Part shown: positions 6,653 to 14,016 of the stretch, piece after piece
Numbering within the stretch: the stretch's first letter is position 1
Layout of the letters: every line of letters starts with the position of its first letter
Source of the DNA: Gammaproteobacteria bacterium
GTDB lineage: Bacteria > Pseudomonadota > Gammaproteobacteria > UBA1113
Assembly (NCBI GenBank): GCA_009885895.1
Contig: VFJV01000092.1
Location: 1 to 36,362, forward strand
Length of the DNA stretch: 36,362 nt
Direction of reading: 5' to 3'
Notes under the pieces: generated by a model
What the model was told of the DNA's origin: nothing
What the model saw: the letters and a program-made list of their open reading frames with translations, nothing else
The model's database searches: none
Position numbers and translations under genes: made by a program

Positions 6653-8200
6653 TTATGCCGCAGGGGCCGCTTTTTGTGTATCCAGCATTCCGGCTTTAAG
6701 GGCTTCAGGGTCTGTGGCCCCTTTATCATTATTGTCGTGCTTAAACATCCCTTGAGCAGAATCACTTAAGCGCACATCATTAGCATCCAACTTTCGGTAT
6801 TTTAAGTCTGGCTCTACCTTTACCTCTACAGTTTGGTAGCTAAGAGCTTGTTTTGGCTTATCTAGTTTTTTACCAAAACCATTGAAAAAGTGCTTCATCG
6901 TGTCAATGAACTTGAGCAACTTCTTGATAGGCTTATCCGACATCACATTCTCATTTTCCTTATAATGCTTATCGAAGAGCGCTAGACGTTCGGTAACCGG
7001 CATTTCTTCTGGGACATCTTCTGTAAACGTATCCCTGGATTCAGGGGATCCGTTTACAGCGAAAGGCGGAACCAAATAGGTCGACGCCTCATTTAAAATG
7101 GCAATTCCTTTGGACAAGGCGATATACTCTTTTGCCGTTCTAGAACCGTCGTTAATAACATTGTCCCCTAGGGCTTTTTTTCGTGTTTCCATAGATTCAA
7201 TGGTGTGTGCTATTTTTTGAGCAGCACAAAAAGCTTCCGCGCTTTCCACATGAGAAGCGAGTTCTAAACGTTCAAATGCTGTCTTTCCAACTGTATTGAA
7301 CCCTATTCTATCGGCAACCTTTAGCTTTTGCTTAAAACGACTGTCTTTAACTACCACCTTACAGTGGGTTTTACCTTCCAAGATAGCCAGCTTTAAAACG
7401 GCGGCATTGTATTGCTTGATGTCTTCTATTTCAGATTGGCCAGTTACACTCATTGCTTTTAGGTTTTGTTTCTTAAGTTGAAGGAATAATTGGAATGCCT
7501 TTTCTGCATCATCTTTTCGGCCCTCTTCTTGAAGGAGAAACCCGAGCATTTTTTCTGCGCCTTTTTCTTGATTCTTTTTACGCTCTCCTTTATTTTCATT
7601 CACTAACTTAGGATCCAACGCAATTGCATTCTCACCCACATAAATATCCTGGTGGCCGCCTTTCAGCCATCCTCGTTTAACGTTATCTCCCATACCAAAT
7701 AATGCAGTTAATGACCAATTCGCAGATTGCACAAAGTCCACATATTGTTCTTTTTCAATGCTATTTCCTTTAGCGCCTACATATTCCGCCGAGACTGCAT
7801 CTGAGGGTACATAGCCCTCGATGCCATCAAGCAATTGATCCGATGCCTCAGCATTAGAAAGAAAGGATAGAACGCCTGGATATCTCTCTAAAAGCGTTTT
7901 GAATTTTTCTGGACATTTTTTAATCCAAAACTCCAGTATAGGTAAAATATCGTCTGCGGAAAATCCACCCAAAGCTTGTGCAAGGAAAGTTTCATTATCG
8001 ACATTTACATTAATTTCTTTTTCTTTTTCTAATTTCACGCTAACTTCCTCGAGAAAGACTCTCGCTTTGACGCCATAGCTTGCTTCGATTTCTTCAATTG
8101 TTTTTGATAGCGCATCGGCTTTAAACGACGGAATAATCTCTGACATTAGCATAGTCATGTCATCAAACATTATCTGCATTTCTTCTTTACTGTAACTCAT
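6653..8200 (-). CDS. Unknown 515-aa protein, candidate Dot/Icm effector (PmrA-type promoter)
   Basis: I recognise no domain. From ATG 8200 the protein has no signal peptide or membrane segment and is rich in charged residues. A Lys/Glu-rich stretch follows residue 200 (NENKGERKKNQEKGAEKM), there is a basic segment near residue 430 (DKPIKKLLKFIDTMKHFFNG), and the hydrophilic tail ends LDTQKAAPAA. GGGAG stands 7 bases before ATG 8200. An in-frame ATG at 8206 is too close to it, and a GTG at 8299 would leave a leader under 10 bases with no usable ribosome site. The promoter carries a PmrA box with one mismatch to the Legionella/Coxiella consensus, and in those bacteria PmrA drives many effector and icm genes. 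It is monocistronic, with a strong terminator. The effector call is inference from promoter, solubility and lack of homology that I could recognise. Confidence 0.75.
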   Translation of the reverse strand: MSYSKEEMQIMFDDMTMLMSEIIPSFKADALSKTIEEIEASYGVKARVFLEEVSVKLEKEKEINVNVDNETFLAQALGGFSADDILPILEFWIKKCPEKFKTLLERYPGVLSFLSNAEASDQLLDGIEGYVPSDAVSAEYVGAKGNSIEKEQYVDFVQSANWSLTALFGMGDNVKRGWLKGGHQDIYVGENAIALDPKLVNENKGERKKNQEKGAEKMLGFLLQEEGRKDDAEKAFQLFLQLKKQNLKAMSVTGQSEIEDIKQYNAAVLKLAILEGKTHCKVVVKDSRFKQKLKVADRIGFNTVGKTAFERLELASHVESAEAFCAAQKIAHTIESMETRKKALGDNVINDGSRTAKEYIALSKGIAILNEASTYLVPPFAVNGSPESRDTFTEDVPEEMPVTERLALFDKHYKENENVMSDKPIKKLLKFIDTMKHFFNGFGKKLDKPKQALSYQTVEVKVEPDLKYRKLDANDVRLSDSAQGMFKHDNNDKGATDPEALKAGMLDTQKAAPAA

Positions 8201-8314
8201 ATTCATACTCCCATAAATTTCATAAAATCCAGTCTGCTTAGAGCTTTTGCCCCTAGCATCGTTAATCAACGGGTTATATTCGCTCTTTTTATGTAACACC
8301 TTGATTCTGCTGAA

Positions 8315-8347
8315 ACTATAGCAAGCCTAGCTTAAGGAATTATTAAG
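8315..8347 (-). promoter_or_regulatory. PmrA box and -10 element
   Basis: Minus strand 8347-8332 reads CTTAATAATTCCTTAA, against the PmrA consensus CTTAATATT-N2-CTTAA: one mismatch. The -10 TATAGT (8320-8315) follows 11 bases later, the spacing expected when PmrA replaces -35 recognition. The predicted start is near 8308. Confidence 0.65.
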
Positions 8348-8479
8348 CGAAGGCCTTATTCTTTTGAAAAAAGAAAAAACTTAAATTTCAGGGCTAAAGT
8401 TGCCTGAATAATAAGCAATTTCTGCCCTTGCAGGGAAAAGTCACTTCCGTGAGGGCTAAGGATTGACTGATAGGCGATC

Positions 8480-8512
8480 AAAAAAGGAGCTTATATCGCC
8501 GACATAAGCGCC
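8480..8512 (-). terminator. Rho-independent terminator of the small secreted-protein gene
   Basis: On the minus strand GGCGCTTAT (8512-8504) pairs with ATAAGCTCC (one mismatch) around an 8-10 base loop and runs into six T. Confidence 0.75.
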
Positions 8513-8524
8513 TTATGCCATTAT

Positions 8525-8809
8525 TTAATGGTTGCAGTCGCCTCTGCGCACTTCGCAGGTACGCGAACGACTACTGTGTTTTTCGCAGCGATCCAATGCA
8601 TTTTGGCGTGCCGCATTGTAATCGCGCCCCTCATCACTCCAGTGTTTACCTGCATTATCGGTAGCCGTGCAATGCCAATTATTGTTTCCATTCAGAACAT
8701 TGGGTGTAGGCACGGTAACAGTGGCCGCTAAAGTAGCTCCAGCACCCATAAGACCTGCTATTAGGGCTATAGCCAAAAGTAATGGTTTCTTCTGTAGAAT
8801 TTTCATCAT
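8525..8809 (-). CDS. Small secreted Cys-containing protein, unknown
   Basis: This 94-aa protein has a clear Sec signal peptide (KKPLLLAIALIAGLMGAGAT, cleavage probably after LAA). The mature part is about 65 residues and holds four Cys (WHC, DRC, RTC, GDC), enough for two disulfides in the periplasm or outside the cell. It ends in a basic, Cys-rich tail (SSRSRTCEVRRGDCNH). AAGGA stands seven bases before the first of two adjacent ATG codons, so start 8809 (or 8806) is well supported. It has its own promoter and terminator, so it is monocistronic. I recognise no family. Possible roles such as inhibitor, toxin or structural peptide cannot be told apart from the sequence. Confidence 0.85.
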   Translation of the reverse strand: MMKILQKKPLLLAIALIAGLMGAGATLAATVTVPTPNVLNGNNNWHCTATDNAGKHWSDEGRDYNAARQNALDRCEKHSSRSRTCEVRRGDCNH

Positions 8810-8844
8810 TGTTCTTCCTTAGTTTTGTTAGGCGTTAAGGCTTA

Positions 8845-8872
8845 AGTATACACGCTTTTAAAAAAGGGGCAA
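8845..8872 (-). promoter_or_regulatory. Promoter of the small secreted-protein gene
   Basis: The minus strand has TTGCCC (8872-8867), a 16-base spacer and TATACT (8850-8845). The leader is about 30 bases and contains AAGGA. Confidence 0.5.
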
Positions 8873-8934
8873 AGCAAATAAGTGTTTAACCTTAACACTG
8901 ATTGTGCCTTTTTGTTCATTTTTTGCCTTTTTTG

Positions 8935-8964
8935 TTGGCATTAGGCCTGCTTTTCAGGTATTAT
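8935..8964 (+). promoter_or_regulatory. Promoter of the Bcr/CflA-pur-icm gene run
   Basis: TTGGCA (8935-8940), an 18-base spacer and TATTAT (8959-8964); a second -10-like TATAAT lies at 8972-8977. The leader to ATG 9057 contains a small stem GAAGGT/ACCTTC (near 8980-9003). Confidence 0.5.
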
Positions 8965-9056
8965 TCTGCTCTATAATAATGAAGGTACAAAGGGCGCACC
9001 TTCCTTTACCCCTTCAAATACGCTAGGTATTTTACCTATCATTGTTAAGGCACCCC

Positions 9057-10280
9057 ATGAATACTGCACCCACATCATTAGAAAGCCTCTTACGACAAAA
9101 AAAGTGGACCATTCGCCTTTTGCTGCTGGCCTCCATTGCCGCCGGTACTATGGCATCCGATATGTACGTGCCTTCATTACCTGCCATTGCCGAAAAATTG
9201 CACGTTTCATCCCTTGCCGTTAAATGGACCCTCTCTATATATCTCTTGGGCTATGCCAGCCTGCAACTTGTCTACGGCCCGCTCTCCGATCGCTTTGGCC
9301 GTAAACCCATTTTGCTATTGAGCTTTGTCATCGGCATTGTAGGCAGCCTTTTGTGCGCCATGGCCACCAATATCACCCTATTGTTAGTAGGTCGCTTCAT
9401 TCAAGGCATGGGCGTAGGTGCCACTGCCACCTTGGGGCGCACCATAGTTCAAGATATGTATCAGGGTGACCCCGAAAAATTATCCAAAGCCATTTCTACC
9501 CTAATGATGGTTTTTAGCATAGCACCCATCATTGCGCCTGTATTCGGCGGTTACCTACAACACTATTGGGGCTGGCACAGTATCTTCATTCTTTTTTGTA
9601 TCTATCTAAGCACCCTAGGTGTTTTGATTTTCTTTCATTTTCCAGAAACCCATTTGCAGCTCAATCCACACGCACTGCATTTACGTAAATTAGGCACTTT
9701 ATATAAAAAAATGTTGTGCACGCCTTCTTTTCTAGTCTTCACATTCTTAAGCGGCGTTTCCTTCGGCGGCATTCTGGCCTATTATGCCATAAGCCCCTTC
9801 TTGTATCAGACTAAATTAGGCCTAAGCGCCGTGCAATACGGTTGGCTGGCCTTGGCAACGGCCGTCATGTTGGTGATTAGTCGCGCTCTCAATATAATTT
9901 TAGCAAAACGCTGGCCTTTATCCGCGCGCTTGACAATAGGCCTAGTTTGTCTCTGGCTGGGGCCTTGCATCATGACCGTACTTTCTGTATCACATCAATT
10001 TAATATTGCCGTTATTTTATTTCCCTATCTGTTATTCCTGCTGGGTTCCGGACTAGTCATGCCCAACGCCATGATCTTAGCCATCAGTGATTTCAATCAT
10101 GCCAAGGGCAGCGCCGCCGGACTTTACACCTTAGGCCAATTGATCGTGGTCTTTATCATCAGCATCATCGCAACCCATTTGGGTGAACAAACACAAATGG
10201 GATTAGCGTTATTATTGTTAGGCTCTACCGTATTGGCCCAAGGTTTGTATGTAGCGTATTGCCGTTATTTAAGAGGTTAA
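9057..10280 (+). CDS. MFS drug/substrate efflux transporter, Bcr/CflA family
   Basis: A 407-aa inner-membrane transporter of the Bcr/CflA branch of the major facilitator superfamily (drug:proton antiport, also sulfonamide and bicyclomycin efflux in relatives). Family marks are SDMYVPSLPAIAEKL in the first helix region, the loop motif GPLSDRFGRKP between helices 2 and 3, and GVGATATLGRTIVQDMY. About 12 hydrophobic segments are visible. ATG 9057 is preceded by AAGG six bases upstream; an in-frame TTG at 9042 would lie before this ribosome site. The next gene, purH, begins 5 bases after its stop and uses a ribosome site (AGAGG) inside the end of this gene, so they are probably cotranscribed. The substrate is not predictable. 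Confidence 0.93.
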   Translation: MNTAPTSLESLLRQKKWTIRLLLLASIAAGTMASDMYVPSLPAIAEKLHVSSLAVKWTLSIYLLGYASLQLVYGPLSDRFGRKPILLLSFVIGIVGSLLCAMATNITLLLVGRFIQGMGVGATATLGRTIVQDMYQGDPEKLSKAISTLMMVFSIAPIIAPVFGGYLQHYWGWHSIFILFCIYLSTLGVLIFFHFPETHLQLNPHALHLRKLGTLYKKMLCTPSFLVFTFLSGVSFGGILAYYAISPFLYQTKLGLSAVQYGWLALATAVMLVISRALNIILAKRWPLSARLTIGLVCLWLGPCIMTVLSVSHQFNIAVILFPYLLFLLGSGLVMPNAMILAISDFNHAKGSAAGLYTLGQLIVVFIISIIATHLGEQTQMGLALLLLGSTVLAQGLYVAYCRYLRG

Positions 10281-10285
10281 AACTT

Positions 10286-11839
10286 ATGAAAAAAAGAGCG
10301 CTGATCAGTGTTTCAGACAAAACAGGTTTACTTGAATTAGCCAAAACATTGGTTGAACACAATGTGGAAATCCTTTCCACGGGTGGCACAGCAGCCTATC
10401 TACGGCTGCATCACTTACCCATCCGCGATGTGGCTGAATACACACAATTCCCAGAAATCATGGAAGGCCGTGTTAAAACCTTGCACCCTAAAATTCATGG
10501 CGGCATCTTGGCGCGCTTGCCTGAAGATAATGCGGTTATGCAACAATGGGGTATAGAAGCCATCGATTATGTCATTGTTAATCTTTACCCTTTCAAAGAA
10601 ACCATTTCTAAAGAAAATTGCACCGTAGACGACGCCATAGAAAATATCGATATAGGCGGCCCTACTTTGATTCGCGCTGCAGCCAAAAACAAAGATCGCG
10701 TTGCCGTATGGGTAGATCCAAAAGATTATCCGCTTTTAATAAACGCCTTAAACAATACCGTTTCTTTATCCGCTCATGACCATTGGCGCTTGGCAGGCAA
10801 GGCTTTTGCGCACACCGCACACTATGATCTTCTCATTGCCGATTATTTTTCGCAAAAAAACAAACCGGAAAATAGTTTGCCTGAAAGGCTTCATTTAAAT
10901 TTAGAATTGAAAAACACGCTGCGTTATGGTGAAAACAGCCATCAACAGGCCGCCCTTTATCTCAACCCAGAAAACACCCGCGACCATACTTTGGCAATGA
11001 GCCCTTTATTGCAGGGCAAAGCAGTATCTTATAATAATCTAGCCGACGGCGATGCCGCTTGGGCTTGCCTACTTGCCTTAGGCGCAGATAAAAAAGCCTG
11101 CGTGATTGTCAAACACGCTAATCCTTGCGGCGTTGCAAAAGCCGAAACGCTGCTTGAAGCCTATCAGAAAGCCTATGCCTGCGATCCCATTTCGGCCTTC
11201 GGTGGCATTATTGCTTTTAACGACACTCTAGATGCCGCTTTAGCAGAAGTTATTATACAACAACAATTTGTTGAGGTTATTTTGGCGCCGCATTTCGATG
11301 CGGCCGCCTTAAGTCTTTTACAGAAAAAACCGAATATACGCTGTTTGCAGCTTGCATTGCGGGAAGACAGACCAGAATATGAATTCAAAGCTATCTCTGG
11401 TGGTTATTTGGTGCAAACGATAGATACGCCTTTATGGCTTAATGACAACATGACCGTGGTTACAACGCTATCGCCTACCACACAACAATGGCAAGATTTA
11501 AAATTTGCCTGGTGTGTTGCGAAATACGTTAAATCCAACGCCATCGTTTATGCGTCTTCTGAACAAAGCTTAGGCATTGGTGCAGGACAAATGAGCCGTA
11601 TCGACAGCGCGCGTATTGCAAGCATTAAAGCCAAGGAGGCTCAATTCAGTTTACAAGGTGCCGTGATGGCGTCTGATGCTTTTTTCCCTTTTAGCGACAG
11701 CCTGGAAAGTGCGCATGCAGCCGGCATTAGCGCCATCATTCAACCCGGCGGATCCCTGCGCGATGCCGATATTATTGCTTGTGCGAATGCATTAAAACTA
11801 AGCATGGTATTGACTGGCATCCGACATTTTAAACACTAA
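10286..11839 (+). CDS. purH: Bifunctional AICAR transformylase / IMP cyclohydrolase PurH
   Basis: It catalyses the last two steps of de novo IMP synthesis: formylation of AICAR with 10-formyl-tetrahydrofolate, then ring closure to IMP. The 517-aa length is normal. The N-terminal IMP cyclohydrolase domain begins KKRALISVSDKTGLLELA and contains EILSTGGTAAYL and EIMEGRVKTLHPKIHGGIL. The C-terminal transformylase domain has KNTLRYGENSHQQAALY and VIVKHANPCGVA, then SNAIVYA and IGAGQMSRIDSAR. ATG 10286 follows AGAGG by nine bases; a longer frame from 10259 is excluded by this site and by family length. It lies directly after the transporter gene and before purD. Confidence 0.98.
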   Translation: MKKRALISVSDKTGLLELAKTLVEHNVEILSTGGTAAYLRLHHLPIRDVAEYTQFPEIMEGRVKTLHPKIHGGILARLPEDNAVMQQWGIEAIDYVIVNLYPFKETISKENCTVDDAIENIDIGGPTLIRAAAKNKDRVAVWVDPKDYPLLINALNNTVSLSAHDHWRLAGKAFAHTAHYDLLIADYFSQKNKPENSLPERLHLNLELKNTLRYGENSHQQAALYLNPENTRDHTLAMSPLLQGKAVSYNNLADGDAAWACLLALGADKKACVIVKHANPCGVAKAETLLEAYQKAYACDPISAFGGIIAFNDTLDAALAEVIIQQQFVEVILAPHFDAAALSLLQKKPNIRCLQLALREDRPEYEFKAISGGYLVQTIDTPLWLNDNMTVVTTLSPTTQQWQDLKFAWCVAKYVKSNAIVYASSEQSLGIGAGQMSRIDSARIASIKAKEAQFSLQGAVMASDAFFPFSDSLESAHAAGISAIIQPGGSLRDADIIACANALKLSMVLTGIRHFKH

Positions 11840-11855
11840 TAAACGAGAACATTGT

Positions 11856-13121
11856 ATGAAAGTATTGATCATAGGCCAAGGCGGCCGCGAGCATGCCTTG
11901 GCATGGAAGTTCAAACAATCCCCCGAGGTTACGCAGGTTTTTGTAGCCCCTGGCAATGCAGGTACCGCATTGGAACCGGGTGTTGAAAACATGGCTATTG
12001 CCGCAACCGATAATGAACACTTATTACAATTTGCGCTCGCCCAAAAAATTGATTTAACCGTAGTCGGTCCCGAAGCAGCCCTCGCCGCCGGCATTGTAGA
12101 CGTCTTTCAAGCGCACGGTTTGGCTATTTTTGGTCCTACGCAAAAAGCCGCCCAATTAGAAACGTCTAAAGTGTTTAGCAAAACGTTTATGGCCGAACAG
12201 GGTATTCCCACCGCCACTTTCGAAAGTTTTAACGATAAAAATAAAGCCAAAATCTATGCGCGCACGCACCCTTTGCCGCTAGTCGTAAAGGCATCTGGTT
12301 TAATGGCTGGAAAAGGGGTTGTCATTTGTGAAACCCTTACCGAGGCCATCGATGCCATCAACACTCTACTAGAGTGTAAAGACAGCGAAATTGTAATTGA
12401 AACCTTTTTGCAGGGTGAAGAAGTCAGCTTCATCGTCATGACTGATGGTCAACACATTGTGCCCTTGGCCACCAGCCAAGATCACAAACGTCGTGATGAG
12501 GGTGATCTCGGACCCAATACCGGCGGTATGGGTGCTTATTCACCAGTGCCTTGGGTCACTCCCGAATTAGAAGAAAAAATACTAAGCAGCGTTATTCGCC
12601 CCACTTTAGCGGCACTACAAAAAGAAAATACCCCTTACTGCGGTTTTCTCTATGCAGGCTTGATGATCAGCCCAAACGGCGAACTGAATGTGCTGGAATT
12701 TAACTGCCGGTTAGGCGATCCTGAAACGCAAGCACTGCTCCCACGGCTAAAAAGCGATCTTTTTGCGTTGTGTAGTGCTGCAACCCATAGTCAACTTCAA
12801 AACAAAAGTGTAGAATGGGATCAACGAGTGGCGGTATCTATTATGCTATGTGCAGAAGGGTACCCAGGCCCAGCTAAAACCGGTGATTCGGTTAATAACT
12901 ATGCGCCCTACTGCGGTGAAGATGTGAAACTGTTTGTCTCTGGAGCAATAGCCCTAGAGGAACAACTCATTACCTCCGGCGGTCGAGTGCTTTGTGTAAG
13001 CGCATTGGGCCAAACTGTGCATGAAGCACAAATAAAAGCACTCTGTTGGGCAGAGCAGGTCGATTGGCCTGGCAAGTTTTACCGTAAGGATATAGGTTGG
13101 CGCGCTGTCGCAAGGGAATGA
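11856..13121 (+). CDS. purD: Phosphoribosylamine-glycine ligase PurD (GAR synthetase)
   Basis: An ATP-grasp enzyme that joins glycine to phosphoribosylamine, the second step of purine synthesis. The 421-aa protein begins MKVLIIGQGGREHALAWKF. It has the ATP-grasp segment LPLVVKASGLMAGKGVV and the family motif HKRRDEGDLGPNTGGMGAY, then the metal-site region VLEFNCRLGDPETQ. It starts 16 bases after the purH stop. Its stop codon (13119-13121) is one base from the icmH start, and the icmH ribosome site AAGGGA lies inside the purD end, so purD translation probably feeds icmH. Confidence 0.98.
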   Translation: MKVLIIGQGGREHALAWKFKQSPEVTQVFVAPGNAGTALEPGVENMAIAATDNEHLLQFALAQKIDLTVVGPEAALAAGIVDVFQAHGLAIFGPTQKAAQLETSKVFSKTFMAEQGIPTATFESFNDKNKAKIYARTHPLPLVVKASGLMAGKGVVICETLTEAIDAINTLLECKDSEIVIETFLQGEEVSFIVMTDGQHIVPLATSQDHKRRDEGDLGPNTGGMGAYSPVPWVTPELEEKILSSVIRPTLAALQKENTPYCGFLYAGLMISPNGELNVLEFNCRLGDPETQALLPRLKSDLFALCSAATHSQLQNKSVEWDQRVAVSIMLCAEGYPGPAKTGDSVNNYAPYCGEDVKLFVSGAIALEEQLITSGGRVLCVSALGQTVHEAQIKALCWAEQVDWPGKFYRKDIGWRAVARE

Positions 13122-13122
13122 T

Positions 13123-14016
13123 ATGACACCACACGTGAACACCCAAGAAGACACCATTGCTCCCTCGCTTAGCAAAGAGGCGCAAGCGCTATTAAAAACG
13201 CGCGTCTTACCAACGCAACAACAAAGCTTAAAAGACATTACCAAAAATGGACAGCCCTTAAGTACGCTACAAAAACGTTATAAGTCAAAAACCTTTATCC
13301 CTGAACATGGCGTTAATCCATTGGCTGCTGCTGCCAGCGCCTTATTTTCTCTAGCCAGTCGATTTCGACAAGTCAGCGATTATCCGCAAATAGACGCATT
13401 GCATGCCAATTTAGTCCATGAAGTGAATGCCTTTATCTGGAGTGCGCAACGCCGCTCTTATAGTGATGATGAGGTTTTAGTCGCACGTTATGCCCTTTGT
13501 GCCACCTTAGATGAAATCATTCAACATACCGTGTGGGGCAAGCAAGCCAAATGGCATGAAAATAATTTGTTATCCTATTTTCAAGGCGAAGCTTGGGGCG
13601 GGGAGCGATTTTTTATTATTTTAGAAAGATTGCGTGACTATCCCGAAACCTACATTGACTTGTTAGAATTTGTTTATTTATGCCTTTCTAGCGGATTTGA
13701 GGGACAATTTCGCGTCTTTGAAAATGGCACCTTACAATTGCAAACCATTGTAGACGATTTATATCAACTCATTCGAAAGCAACGCCGTTATTACTCTCAC
13801 CAATTAATTCATAAGCACGACCCCTATAAACGTTTAAGCGCTAAACCGCCTACGCTATCCCCTTTATGGGTCACCTTATTAATGTCGGTTGCAGTATTGC
13901 TGGTTGCCTATTGTTCCGTGGGTTACCTTATTCATAGCACATCACAACCTTTATACTCGGCCTTAGATGAATTAAACCCCACTCAGACAATCTCAACTTC
14001 TGAGGGTAGACAATGA
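13123..14016 (+). CDS. icmH: IcmH/DotU, type IVB secretion inner-membrane protein
   Basis: IcmH (DotU) partners IcmF to stabilise the Dot/Icm type IVB secretion complex at the inner membrane; the family also includes TssL of type VI systems. The 297-aa protein has an N-terminal extension of about 60 residues. The DotU domain follows: NPLAAAASALFSLASRFR, YALCATLDEIIQHTVWG, then GEAWGGERFF and SSGFEGQFRVF. Near residues 237-260 is a single C-terminal membrane helix (TLLMSVAVLLVAYCSVGYLI). It has no C-terminal OmpA-like domain. It is coupled to purD in front and overlaps icmF by four bases (ATGA). No other tss genes are nearby and the genome looks like Legionellales, so a Dot/Icm role is much more likely than type VI. 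Confidence 0.9.
   Translation: MTPHVNTQEDTIAPSLSKEAQALLKTRVLPTQQQSLKDITKNGQPLSTLQKRYKSKTFIPEHGVNPLAAAASALFSLASRFRQVSDYPQIDALHANLVHEVNAFIWSAQRRSYSDDEVLVARYALCATLDEIIQHTVWGKQAKWHENNLLSYFQGEAWGGERFFIILERLRDYPETYIDLLEFVYLCLSSGFEGQFRVFENGTLQLQTIVDDLYQLIRKQRRYYSHQLIHKHDPYKRLSAKPPTLSPLWVTLLMSVAVLLVAYCSVGYLIHSTSQPLYSALDELNPTQTISTSEGRQ

Noticed and set aside
8201-8299. GTG start at 8299 for the PmrA-box gene
   Set aside because: The predicted transcription start is near 8308, leaving no room for a ribosome site, while GGGAG precedes ATG 8200 at good spacing.
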